Below are positions 36,001 through 45,299 of a stretch of 64,000 nt of DNA, piece by piece. The translations under genes and the position numbers were made by a program. The DNA lies in assembly GCA_035610365.1 (NCBI GenBank), contig CM069436.1, positions 4,764,937 to 4,828,936 on the forward strand, in the 5' to 3' direction. Each line of letters opens with the position of its first letter. Position 1 is the first letter of the stretch. This DNA comes from Aquatica leii (lineage: Eukaryota; Arthropoda; Insecta; Coleoptera; Lampyridae). Under the pieces are notes generated by a model. The model made no database searches. It was given only the letters and a program-made list of their open reading frames with translations, and was not told the DNA's origin.

Positions 36001-39000
36001 CTGAGAGAAAGGTGTCGTATAAAGAGGAAATGGAGAAACAAGTAAAGGAAATAAAGAAAGAAGAAGTGTGGACATTTCTAAACAAGGAGAGAAGAAGAGG
36101 TAAGAAGAGAGGAGGTTTAACGGATATAAACGTGTGGTTGGGTTATTGTATGGAGCGTTTGGAGGGAACAAGAGAAGGACCAGGGCAGGTGATATTGCAA
36201 GAGGTAAATACAATACAGGAGGAGAGGGAGATAACGAAAGAGGAAATGGAGGAGGCAATAAATAGACTAAAATTAAGAAAGACGGCAGGAACGGACGGTA
36301 CGCAAGGAGAACAATGGAAATATGTAGGGGAGAGAGTAAGAGGAAATGTAAGAAAAATTTTTAATACAATATGGAAAGGAGAGGAATTGCCAGGGAGTTG
36401 GAAAGAAAGTTTAATTCTGCCGGTTTATAAGGGAGGGGATAGGAAGGAGGTAAAGAATTATAGAGGGATTAGTGTCACTAATGTAAGCTATAAATTGTAT
36501 GCCATGATTATATAAAGGAGGTTGGAAAGGGATGTGGAAGAAAAAAGACTATTACCAGATTGGCAGATGGGATTTAGAGTGGGAAGAAGGGCAATAGACA
36601 ATGTCTATATATTGAAACAGTTAGTAAATGGAGAGCTAGATAAGAAAAGGGGTAAGGTATACGCTTTCTTTATGGACATAGAAGCTGCATTTGATAATGT
36701 GAATAGAGAAAAGCTATGAAGAGTGTTAAGGAAAAAAGGAATAGAGGAACAACTAGTGAGGAAACTGGAAGGGATATATAAAGAGACTAAGAATAGGGTA
36801 AAAATAGGGGATAGTGTTAGTGAAGTGTTTTGGACGAGGAAGGGGCTAAGGCAGGGGTGTCCTCTTAGCCCTATTTTATTTGCACTGTATATAAGTGACA
36901 TAGAAAAAGTGTTGAAGGGTGGTCAGTGTGGTGGGATTGTTATGGAGGGAGGGATTAAAGTGTGGATATTGGCATATGCAGACGATATGGTCATAGTGGC
37001 AAAAAATGAGTTGGAGATGAAAAGTATGATAAATACGATTAAGAGGTATCTGGAAAGAAAAGATTTGGATTTAAATGTGGGAAAGTCTATGATGATAGTT
37101 TTTCAAAAAGGGAGAGGAGGGAAGAAAAAGGACGAGTTAAGTTGGGGAGAACAGAAGATAGAGGCAGTGAATGAAGTGACATATTTGGGATATAGGCTAA
37201 GGTATGATAATAAAGATGACGCGCATATAAGAGAGTTAGCAAAGAAGGGTAACAGGGTAATAGGGCAGGTATGGAGTTTAGGGGAAAGAGTATTTGGGAA
37301 GGAGATCGAGAAGAGAAGATGGCTGTTTGAAAAATTGATTAAAAGTGTGATGATGTACGGGGTGGAGGTATGGGGTTGGAAAGAGTGGAACCTATTGGAA
37401 AGGGTACAAATAAAATATTGGAAATGGATACTGGGTTTAGACAGGGAGACGCCGGGTTACATAATAGAGGAGGAGGGGAAGTTAGAGAAGATTAGAATAG
37501 AAGCAGGGAAAAGGGCGATGGGTTATGAAGAGAAAATGAAGGAAAGGAGAGAATGTAAAATTTTGCAATGTTGCTGAAGGACGGTAAAAGATAGTAAAAA
37601 CATATATGGGCAGGAAGAAAGGAAACTTTACTACCAACGAGGAGGTTTCGCAAAAGAAGAGGTTGAAAGAAGGAGAGAGGAAGGGAGGTTAAATACTGAG
37701 GAGATAGTAAGAAGAGATAAAGACTCGCAGGTGCAAGAGAGGGAAGGAAAGTACAACTTAAGGTATGGGAATATAGTGTCCAGGGGGGTTCCTAAGTATC
37801 TGATGGGGAGGAGAAGCTTAGGAGAGAAACGACTTATAGCTAGGTTCAGATGCGAAAATGAGGAGAGTTTAAATAAGTATTGGAAGGAGGATGTAATGAG
37901 GAGATGTAGATTATGTGGAGAGGGATGGGAGGACATAGAACACTTGAGTGGGGAGTGTAGCGAGCTAAGGGAAGAAAGGAGGGGGAGGAAGGCTTTGCTT
38001 GGGGAGGGATTGGATTGGATGAAAGCAGTAAAGAAAAGAAGGATAAGAGAGGAAGGTTAGGACTATCGATTTAGAATAATAAGATGGTGATGGGAAGATT
38101 TTAGGGGACAAAGTTTTTTTTTGTATTTGTTTTTTTTTTAGTTTACAAATTTCTGTACAAATTATATTAGTATGATAAGAAAATGTTGTAAGGTAAACGT
38201 AACCCATTGTAGGGCCGAATGGCTAGACAATTAACTAACAATAAATAAAAAAATCTAATTCAGCTAAAGTCGTAGTTTTTTAATCCGAATCATTCAAAGT
38301 TTCCAAAAATTTTCTCTAGTAGTTTATTACAATTTTTTAATATGTTCAATTATTTGATTGACATTTTCAGTTGAACCAACACTCTGTTTTAAATTCACCG
38401 CAGGAATGTTCTTTTCAGATGAGGGTTGTGTCTTTTTTGTGGTTTTTTGTTTTTTGGCATGTGAACTTTCCTCGTCTAAGTTAACGTTCATTGTTGATGG
38501 TTTTCTTTTTTTAGATTTTGCTTATATATAAGATCGACAATGCTGTGACAATATCTTTAGAAGCTTTTTATGACCTTCCACAATTTCGAACAGAGCAACG
38601 TTTCGACTGAATATTCCATAAAATGTTTTTCTGTCATTGTCATCCATAAGATCAGGCAGTATATTTCTCGCAAACATTTCCATTTTTTTAATCATCTACT
38701 ATTGCCGCAAGAGAAAAAATATCCATTATAACATAGCAGTTGAATTAAATAAGGAGGAAGAGATAATTCTTCCAACTCTATCTCTGATAAAAGTTTGGTT
38801 TCCGCGAATTTTAGGGGCACCGTGTATAGCTATACTTCCATATTAAACTGGTATAAATTATAACATTCAAATAATATCCTGAGTTATTTTAATGGAAAAA
38901 ACTTACCGATTTTCTGAAACTTGTGAACTGCACATAAATTTCACGTCACATGTGAAGTTATAATGGCTTAACCGCATGCGCGTCTGAGATTGCGTCCGAT

Positions 39001-41598
39001 TTCTTCGAGGATTGTGAAGATTTCCAAACGACTGCGTGGATTCCTAGCGATTGCAGTTGATTTCTACGCGATTTCGTACTGATTTCCGCGATTTCGGGGA
39101 TTTTCTTTATGATTTCGGTTTTTTTTATGATTGCGGGGGAATTTCCTGTTGAAAAAGAATGGAGATTTGGCAATGAACGAAACATTATCAAAATCTATCT
39201 TGTGACCTTTAGTAAAATCATGTTTAGCAACCGTAGACTTGGAAATATACCTTTTCCTTATACAACGATCATGTTCTGAAATGCGAGTAATGACGGAACG
39301 ACCGGTATCACCAATGTAAACTAAACTACATGAACAAGGAATTTGGTATACACCTTGAGATAAACGTGTAGGAAATTTGTCTTTGAGAGAAGGAAGAATC
39401 TGAGAGATTTTGTCTGTCGAGTTGAATATGGGTTTAATACCATTCTTACGAAGAATGTAGGGTAAAAAGGCCAATTTCGGGTTGGATTCGGGAGTAGAAA
39501 TGTCCTTAGGTAATCGACTACGTAGATGTAGACGACGATTAATATCTCTATGAATATCTTGCTTCACATAACCATTGTTCACTAAGGTTCTAGTAAGATG
39601 ACGGAGTTCCAAGTCTAGATTCTCAGGTTGGCAAATAGAAAAGACACGATGCACCAAAGATTCAATAACAGAACGTTTCTGTGCAGGATGATGATGAGAC
39701 GAAGCATGAAGGTATCTCTCCGTATGGGTGGGTTTGCAATAAACAGATAAAGTGGGCGAAACGTTGGCAACTTCGGTTACAACAACAATAACACGGTCCA
39801 AACCCGGAAGACATTCTTATCTTAGTACGTTTAAAAATCAATTATAAACGTTTTTTCAGATATTAGCCATTAATAGAGGCGAGTCACTGAAAATGTTGTC
39901 AGTTAAAGTTGTTGTACCCGATTTTATTCATCGAAAATATTTAAACTTTTGTACCGATAAATGGACAAATAAAGGAAAGTTTGATAATAACCGTAAAAGA
40001 ATATTACAAATGTCGATTGAAGATGGTTATACGCGTTTACGTACGTATTTTTACCACGTTTATACGTAACAACTACGCATTTTTTTTTAGTTCAACCACA
40101 CATTATAAGAGAAGTGCGGGCTCAGTTGAAACTGACTGCTGAAAAAGCATCGTACGAAGTATTCGCTACGAATCTAAAACAATTACTTTTAATGTCGCCT
40201 ACAAAAGGAAAAGTTATTTTGGGAGTAGACCCAGGTTTTACAAACGGCTGCCAATTGGCGCTTATTTCTGAAAGTGGTACGGTATTAACCACAGCAGATA
40301 TATTTCCACATAGTAATCGACGTAAAGAAGCAGAAAATACCTTAATAAATATAATGAAAACTTACAGGTATTAATGTAATTTCAATATAATATTTATTTG
40401 CCGTCACTTTTATAGCTGTACCTTGATTGCATTAGGAAATGGAACTGCGTGTAGAGAGACTGAGACATGGTTAACGGAATTAATACAAAATAATGCGTTT
40501 GCGCCTTTAGACGTTGTTTACACGATTGTTAATGAAAGCGGAGCTTCGATTTATTCGTGTGGCGCCGAGGCTAAAAAAGAATTCGGTTCGTTAGATCCAA
40601 AAATTATCAGCGCCGGTAATTTATGTGTTTGTACCTATTTGAAATTTAAATGTTTTGTTCTAGTGTCGTTGGCTCGACGTGTACAAGAACCTTTAGCCGA
40701 ATTGGTCAAAGTTGAGCCTAAACATTTAGGCGTGGGTATGTATCAGCACGATTTACCTAAAAAACAACTCGAACAAGCTTTAGACGATGTTATTTCCGAA
40801 TGCGTTAGTTTTGTAGGTGTGGATATTAATACAGCGTCTCAATGTTTACTAAGGTTGTACAAAAATCAACATTTATTGTTACTAGTTTGAATTTCTTGTA
40901 GACGAATAGCTGGATTATCAGATAAAAGAGCATCAAGCATTATAAGCTTCAGAGAAGAAAACGGCATGTTCAAATCGCGCACGCAATTAAAAAATATTAA
41001 AGGTATTGGTGCAAAAATTTTTGAACAATGCGCTGGTTTTTTACGAGTTGGTCCTGCTAATGCTACCCAGGCTAACGAATTTTACACAGATCCGTTAACG
41101 AACAAAATGGATTGCACGTACATACATCCCGAGTCTTACGAAATTGCAAATAAAATAATAAAACATTTTAATTTGAATTTAGAATCGTTAGGACAACCAA
41201 ATTTTATTGAAGCCGTTAAATCAAAAACAGAAAAAGTCGACGCAGAGGATCTTAGTAAAATAGTCAACAGTACGGTGCCAACGATCAAATTAATTATTAA
41301 CGCTTTGAGTCAACCGTTGAATTTTGATTTGAGGAGCGAGGGTAGCACAAAGATTTTGTTTAAAAAGGGTCTGACGAGTATTCACGATTTGAAAGTTGGG
41401 TGTGTGTTAACGGGAAGTGTTTCGAATTGTACACATTTTGGTTGTTTTGTCGATGTCGGAGTTGGTTGTGATGGCTTGATACATTCGAGTAAGATGAAAG
41501 GATATAGCTTACAAATCGGCGATAAAGTTGAAGTTAAAGTCGTTAATCTTGAAATTAATAGGAAAAGAATTGGTTTAGAAATGATCTCTAAAGTGTAA
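27073..41598 (+). CDS. SRBD1: S1 RNA-binding domain-containing protein 1 (Tex-like)
   Basis: Eukaryotic member of the Tex family of RNA-binding proteins related to SPT6. Exons: 27073-27105, 27151-27567, 27616-27848, 27894-28038, 39860-40040, 40091-40367, 40416-40615, 40664-40853, 40902-41598. All junctions are GT-AG with matching phases. The N-terminus is lysine-rich. The Tex N-domain shows [13 protein letters not shown]. The YqgF-like fold shows [12 protein letters not shown]. The HhH region shows [25 protein letters not shown] and [10 protein letters not shown]. The C-terminal S1 domain is about the last 70 residues ([22 protein letters not shown]). The fourth intron is 11.8 kb and filled with nested transposons, while the others are about 45-60 nt. 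An AATAAA at 41665-41670 is the likely polyadenylation signal. The reading frame is intact. Confidence 0.95.
28190..29110. repeat. Decayed inverted-repeat element in SRBD1 intron 4
   Basis: Sequence at about 28320-28365 (TGATCTCTATAATAATATG...AGCTGAT) recurs inverted at 28968-29010. Outer flanks keep weaker inverted similarity (AAATGAG near 28218 and its complement near 29090). This fits an old non-autonomous element, with the smaller MITE at 28485-28714 inside it. No coding sequence. Confidence 0.5.
28485..28714. mobile_element. MITE with 45-bp inverted repeats
   Basis: The left end reads GCCCGTATTGCACTTGGC and continues AATAATTGCATGTGCAATTG. The right end is its close complement, ending ACATTTGGC on the opposite strand through CCCCGTATT. 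Total length is about 230 bp with no coding sequence. Flanks TAAT and ATTA may be part of the ends or a short target duplication. Confidence 0.75.
29300..29370 (-). ncRNA. Hammerhead-ribozyme-like core in Penelope-like terminal repeat
   Basis: On the minus strand CTGATGA (29357-29363) is followed by a potential short hairpin with a GAAA loop and then CGAAAC (29332-29337). Penelope-like terminal repeats are known to encode hammerhead motifs with this CUGAUGA...GAAA core. The third conserved part (the UH cleavage site closed by stem III) is not clearly identifiable, so activity is uncertain. Confidence 0.45.
29676..29747 (-). pseudogene. Penelope-like GIY-YIG region, C-terminal end (separated piece)
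   Basis: The minus strand reads [18 protein letters not shown] and then HGLSPL before a stop. This is the usual C-terminal end of Penelope-like polyproteins. It joins in frame to FFFNRKF at 39140-39150 if the intervening transposon is removed, showing that a once continuous gene was split by that insertion. Confidence 0.8.
29842..30222. repeat. Direct repeat of about 140-160 bp near transposon left end
   Basis: The text from TGAGGAGATTCCTTAAAAAT through GGGTTTCTGAGCCC occurs at about 29842-29990 and again at 30081-30222, with few differences. The separating 90 bp is unique. The unit ends just before the stop codon of the transposase-like gene at 30231. Confidence 0.85.
33564..33643. repeat. 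Partial tandem copy next to LINE target repeat
   Basis: TCTAATTCAGCTAAACTCGT through TTCAAAGTTTCCAA at about 33569-33626 repeats at 33655-33712. The two are separated by a tail-like AAATAAAAAAA (33645-33655). It overlaps the 5' edge of the transposase-like frame at 33625. Confidence 0.7.
33644..33967. repeat. Long direct repeat flanking a LINE, left copy (324 bp)
   Basis: This 324-bp stretch recurs at 38242-38566 with a few base differences. It encodes the second segment of the transposase-like gene ([18 protein letters not shown] on the minus strand). The LINE lies exactly between the copies, so they behave as an unusually long target duplication. Confidence 0.85.
34147..34674 (+). CDS. LINE copy 1 ORF1: coiled-coil RNA-binding protein
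   Basis: About 176 codons from [12 protein letters not shown] (a GTG precedes, the first ATG is at 34147 by frame). Residues 25-105 form a strong heptad coiled coil ([20 protein letters not shown] type). It is followed by [12 protein letters not shown], the start of an RRM-like fold, and then a stop at 34674. Text after the stop in other frames ([10 protein letters not shown], 34678-34850) continues the C-terminal part, so a frameshift truncates the protein. ORF1 proteins of this kind trimerise and coat the LINE RNA. Confidence 0.72.
   Translation: MFRKSTKVRKSPVAESKERKEGDLVEMCKELLKEVKSIREEQIKMGQKLEENNKEVKEMKEELRKSNEEWKKKFEEMGEKYKKLEARLEKIERSWEKTEKEKRRTNIIIRGMEVKDGKKEQKEQVENWMKKDLNIEKTVVETRKLAERVMLVRMGTFRCMEAKKKVKRYEHLFRR
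34915..38060 (+). pseudogene. LINE copy 1 ORF2: endonuclease-reverse transcriptase
   Basis: The endonuclease starts [13 protein letters not shown] and LSETWLEEN (about 34935-35040), shifts frame, and continues with [25 protein letters not shown] and ESDHQPLEV (35265-35650). The RT follows: [33 protein letters not shown], then a stop at 36513. Next are [27 protein letters not shown], a TGA in place of a conserved Trp at 36717, [14 protein letters not shown], and [14 protein letters not shown] (about 36970, catalytic YADD). The thumb shows [18 protein letters not shown] text (37420-37460). A stop lies at 37575. The C-terminal knuckle [14 protein letters not shown] is at about 37905. It has four or five lesions in all, so it is recently dead. 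Confidence 0.88.
38242..38566. repeat. Long direct repeat flanking a LINE, right copy
   Basis: Right partner of 33644-33967. The sequence continues without a break into the N-terminal exon of the transposase-like gene (to about 38685). Positions 38686-39139 then carry AT-rich sequence and the GATTTC/GATTGCG subterminal repeats. Confidence 0.85.
39064..39801 (-). pseudogene. Penelope-like RT thumb, linker and GIY-YIG endonuclease
   Basis: The frame starts in the terminal repeat ([15 protein letters not shown]) and enters [18 protein letters not shown], the thumb signature of Penelope-like RTs. It continues through [17 protein letters not shown] and LAFLPYI to [18 protein letters not shown], the GIY-YIG motif, with TRISEH and [14 protein letters not shown]. 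The frame is open for 246 codons but lacks the catalytic RT palm. At 39146 the element's own sequence stops: the last 25 or so residues ([10 protein letters not shown] type) are translated from the inserted transposon. The true C-terminus lies at 29676-29747. Confidence 0.88.
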
Positions 41599-41673
41599 CT
41601 ACTTGTGTATTATAATAATCAATACATAGTGTTATTAAAAGTATATAAAAAGCTATTTTTTACTAATAAAACT

Positions 41674-41868
41674 TGTTAAATGAAACTCTTTCAATTTAAT
41701 AAATCTATTATAATAGGCTACAAGAGCATACACCATTACACCACGCCAACAATAATTAGTAATCGCTGTGGTCGTCGCGCCCAGTGTTCTTCCGCGCATG
41801 GGTCCATCGTCTCCGCCCGATCCATTGCCCGCGCCGGTTGGATGCGCGTGAAGAAGAAACCCCTAACA
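41674..41868 (-). repeat. gypsy 1 LTR, 3' copy
   Basis: 195-bp LTR with TGTTA...TAACA ends. It differs from the other copy by scattered substitutions and a small indel near 41778 (GTCGTCGCG), so the insertion is not brand new. Confidence 0.92.
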
Positions 41869-41874
41869 TTCGGC

Positions 41875-42365
41875 CATCCTGAAACAGTTTAATGCCCACA
41901 TTAATCGCCTGTGTATCATGATTCTAGCAGATAGATCAGATCTAACCGATCGACTTTCGCCTGAGATCGCATTCACGCCAGGATAACGCCTAAGGGAGTT
42001 AACCGCCACGGTCGCCCGAAACCGTTTATAACCCCTAACGCCTTTGACAGTTTCGATCAAATACCTGTCATGTGCTAGCACTTTTGTCACGCGTTACAGC
42101 CTGTCGTATTTCTTTGAAAATTTTTGACTTACGCCGAGATTAGTTTTTGCAGTAGCTGCATTACGGTACAGCGCTAAGTCGCCCACCTTAAAGCGAGTAG
42201 CACGCTTACGCTTTTTATTGTAGTGTGCTTTCATACGCCTTGCAGCCCTTTGTATATTTGCGCTTGCCGTTGCACGGTCCGCCTGTAGCTTTGCGCCCGC
42301 CTTCGCCTCAGCAATAGCATCAAAGTCGTCACCCTGTGCTATACCACCTGAGCTGCAGATATTAC
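41875..42365 (-). pseudogene. gypsy 1 integrase C-terminal region
   Basis: The minus strand reads AHYNKKRKRATRFKVGDLAL (about 42230-42180), then, after one stop, RVTKVLAHDRYLIETVKG and a final segment ending near 41863. This is the GDLVxxR...KVLxxDRYxVExxxG region that follows the integrase core in Ty3/gypsy polyproteins. It is separated from the core by the R1-clade LINE. Confidence 0.8.
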
Positions 42366-42579
42366 TGTTGGGCCGATCACCGTATCGTCATATCTTATGA
42401 CAGTATCCGCCATCTCTGCGGCAGTTGCCCTACCAGGGCACTCGCCGTGCCCACCGAACATTCACCCTCGTTCGCACCAGTGTTGTTGCTTGCAAGCCCA
42501 CCGTTGGCCTGATCGGCTATCATACCGTGACTATGAGAAAACATCAGGTGAGCAGGAGAGAAATGCGTGCTCGCGTTGA

Positions 42580-45230
42580 CTGTATTATTTAGGCCCCAGA
42601 CAGGCTCGCTGGTGCGCCTGTACCCTTCAACAGGATTGCCGCATCATCTTCTATGCGGTGTTACCCGGCTATTGTTTTCAATAGTTCGAAGCCCGTCGGA
42701 GTGGTGACACTCATCCGTTTAACTAATGATTGCAATGCAGTAACTATGGTTACGGTTGGAAACACCTCCTTGGCAATCGTCGGCGTTTATTGTCCGCCGA
42801 GTGAGGATGTTCGTATTCATCTCCAACACTTGGATAAAATTCTTGATGAACTAAGAGGAGTCTATTATCATAGCAGGTGACTTCAACTCGAAATCGCCGC
42901 TTTGGCACTCCTCGGTGACCGACGAACGAGGACGATGTGTGGAGAACCTCGTGGGTGAACGCGACCTTTGTGTTGCGATCTAGGTTCAACTAACATAGAC
43001 GTTACACTAGCATCTCCCTGTTTAGCCAGGAAAATATTAAACTGGCGCGTCATTTCAAACGTAATAGAAAGTGACCACCGTCTGATACGGTTTGAATTAA
43101 CCGTCAAGGCCTCTAATCACGTACTGATCCCTAAAAGAATCCTTGATTACAAACGCATTGATCCCATTCGCCTAAATGAGGCTATCTCAAATTCAATTCC
43201 TATTTATCTTCCACGTGGTGCTTTGTGTCACGATCCTAAATCTGTAGACGCCTTCATTGATAAGTTGACCAGGATGATCCTCGACTCTTGTCAAAATGGC
43301 TTAAACATGCCCAAATAAGGTTTCGATCTCTTTTGCTAAGTAATTCCCAACAGAACTGGGTGGTCACTAGCCACGATTTAGCAAAATCCTTAAAAATAAA
43401 GCTCCTGGAATACATTGTAATGTTTTGCGAACGGTTGTTCTAGATTCTCTCTCATCAACGATCGTTGACCTGTTCAACTCCTGTATAAAAATTGGCTATT
43501 TTTCTACCAGCTGGAAACCTGGTAAACTAATCACTATTCTCAAGCCCGGAAAGAAGGATCTCGCCAACCCTAACCCGTACCGACTGATAACTTTGTTATC
43601 AGAATTAGGTAAACTTTTCGAAAGGACACTTCTGAAAAAGATACACGACGACATTCCGCTTAACGTTTTATTCCATCCTAGTTAATATGGCTTCGTTCCT
43701 GGCAAAACGACGACTGACGCCGCCCGTCGAATAATGACAATTGTACAATCGAACGTTTCCAAGTACAGACTAGTTATTTTCATAGACATATCTGGAGCGT
43801 TCAACAACGTATGGTGGCCCTCTATAATCGAAGCTCTCGTCGTTAAGAGAGACGCAGGCACCACGCGCGTCATTCGTAACTATTTGTCGAACAGATCGAT
43901 AACTTACTCTGCGAACGTTTCACGTTCAGCTTTTACAAAACGACTGACGAAGGGCTGTCCACAACGCTCGGTTTTTGGTCCTACTTTGTGGAACTTGGTG
44001 GTAAATTATCTTCTAGACAAAGGTTTACCAGCAGAATGCGACATTTTCGCTTATGCAGACGACATAACCGTCACAGTGTCCGCAAATTCCCGACGAGACT
44101 TGGAGGCAAAATCTAACGTGCCTAAATATTGTGACTAGCTGGGCTGGAGGCAATAAACTAAGTATTTCTGCAAACAAGACTAAGTACATGGTTTTTGGCT
44201 CTACGCTAAGACGAGATCCTTCACTGTGCCTCTACGATACTCCTGTCCGTAGGGTCTTCGAATTCAAGTACCTCGGACTATTGCCTGACGACAAGCTGAG
44301 TTTTGTTAAACATTGCGGTTGGTTGTGGTTGGCAAGTGCAAGAGCGTCTTGCACTTGTTCTACAAATACTCACGGCTGAAATGGAACCTTCACAAAAAAC
44401 ATCTTGCGAATATCTTCGACAATGCAGTCATTCCCATGCTCACTTATGGCTTAAACATTTGATACCACAGACGTCGACATTCCCACGTGGTCAGGAAACT
44501 GGCCTCGCTCTAATCCTTGTTCCTAAGAACTATCTTAGGGGCGTATCGTACGGTTCCCGTCGATACCATCTGTGTTATTTCTAAACATCCTCCCCTACAT
44601 CTCCTATTGCAGGAAATCTACTGCACCAAAGTTCTTCGCAAGGCTGGCTCGTGCAATTTCCTTGACCAGCACGTTTCAAACGACGATTTTCCGTCCTTTT
44701 CAGCGGCTAAGCGTCACTTAAAGCTCTTGATTTTGGGTGAATGGCAGCGGCTGTGGGACACCTCCCATAAAGGGCGCAATGCCTATTCTCTCAACCCGGA
44801 TATCCTTACCAGGGTCAGAATGCCCCACGTCCCTGGACGAGAGGCCGTCCAAATCCTGTCTTCACACGGCTGATTTCGTTGTCATCTAAAACGCATTAGC
44901 GTTTTAGATGATGACAGGTGTCCGTCGTGCGGCGTTCCTGACACTTCGGCGCATCGGATTCTCGCTTGTTGCGAATTCGATGAGGATTGGAGTGCCCTGT
45001 CAACCATTATTAGCCCATATCCCGATTCCCCTCAGCCATCCTCGAACTGGTATCTGATGTGAATCTTTATAGACAATTCGCAAAGAGAGATCAGAGTCTA
45101 ATAAGAATAACGTTTTGTTTTCTAACGAATTTTGCATTTGTTTATTTATTTCTCATAAGTACGCAAAGTAGGTAGGTATTCAGTTTTTAATTTATTAACA
45201 GCATGTAATTTATTTTAGAGTCTAACTAGA
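42580..45230 (+). mobile_element. R1-clade non-LTR retrotransposon inside gypsy 1, degraded
   Basis: Plus-strand LINE pieces in order. Endonuclease: VGVYCPPSEDVRIHLQHLDK (42653-42880), a shifted AGDFNSKSPLW-like stretch, and NVIESDHRLIRFELTV (42968-43318). RT: KPGKKDLANPNPYRLITLLS (43425-43685), FIDISGAFNNVWWPSI, KGCPQRSVFGPTLWN and IFAYADDITVTVSA (43734-44138), then KYLGLLPDDKLSF. C-terminus: HVPGREAV and a CPSCGVPDTSAHRILAC knuckle (about 44915-44970). It carries many frameshifts. R1-clade members often target rDNA, but here the target is a gypsy gene. Exact ends and target duplication were not resolved. Confidence 0.82.
44883..44910. other. Perfect hairpin inside the R1-clade LINE
   Basis: CATCTAAAACGC, loop ATTA, GCGTTTTAGATG. 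The 12-bp stem lies between the HVPGREAV segment and the C-terminal knuckle. It may be a chance inverted duplication within a decayed element. Confidence 0.6.
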
Positions 45231-45299
45231 CTTTCCTTTAAATGAAACATTTCCTACTCTCACCTATCCTTTTGTGGCGAACTTGTACCAAGCAAGTTC

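Larger units (their letters stand above)
33968..38241 (+). mobile_element. Non-LTR retrotransposon (LINE), near full length, copy 1
   Basis: About 4.3 kb with two reading frames on the plus strand, a 5' UTR of about 180 bp and a 3' end ACAATAAATAAAAAAA. Flanked by 324-bp direct repeats. The coding strand is strikingly purine-rich. It is related to the second LINE at 57515-61827 in every domain but clearly diverged. The clade is not resolved here: endonuclease is of the AP type and the C-terminus has a CCHC-type knuckle. Confidence 0.88.
30231..38685 (-). pseudogene. RNase-H-like transposase gene of an uncharacterised family, split by a LINE
   Basis: Decayed multi-exon gene. N-terminus near 38680: [19 protein letters not shown], then SQHCRSYI and a basic segment. 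A zinc-finger-like part follows (FVRCQKCDF ... RHFKTHF, about 33520). Next: [12 protein letters not shown] and [10 protein letters not shown] (32567-32938); [13 protein letters not shown] after a frameshift at about 32550 (candidate first Asp); [19 protein letters not shown] and [16 protein letters not shown] (32200-32430, second Asp). A CAG/GTAGG donor lies near 32153. Then [17 protein letters not shown] (about 32080), [31 protein letters not shown] (about 31500), and [12 protein letters not shown] with LSSDRLLRV (30650-30760). The C-terminus is a Tudor-like segment (FVWPKQDDV). The same motif order is known to me in uncharacterised cnidarian and insect proteins. Many stops show it is dead. 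Confidence 0.7.
29748..39139 (-). mobile_element. Unclassified DNA transposon inserted in the Penelope-like gene
   Basis: The insertion is bounded by AATTTCC at 29741-29747 and 39140-39146; removing it restores the Penelope-like reading frame. The ends start CGAGGGGTAATTC and finish ATGATTGCGGGGG, with no convincing inverted repeat. Both subterminal regions carry repeated GATTGCG/GATTTC words in the same orientation (about 29792-29850 and 38990-39135). It carries one large minus-strand transposase-like gene. A LINE (33968-38241) lies inside it. A 7-bp duplication would be compatible with an 8-bp class with one mismatch. Confidence 0.75.
29237..39829 (-). mobile_element. Penelope-like element with GIY-YIG nuclease, 22-bp target duplication, copy D
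   Basis: The composite insertion is flanked by an exact 22-bp duplication at 29215-29236 and 39830-39851, so the intron target can be reconstructed. Its two ends carry the same 65-bp sequence in inverted orientation (29273-29337 and 39757-39820), the inverted-terminal form seen in many Penelope-like insertions. The coding strand is minus. The 5' part of the RT is missing. A DNA transposon (29748-39139) splits its nuclease gene. The 3' end at 29237 reads GGCCGTGAAAGCCTTCGC on the minus strand. Confidence 0.88.
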
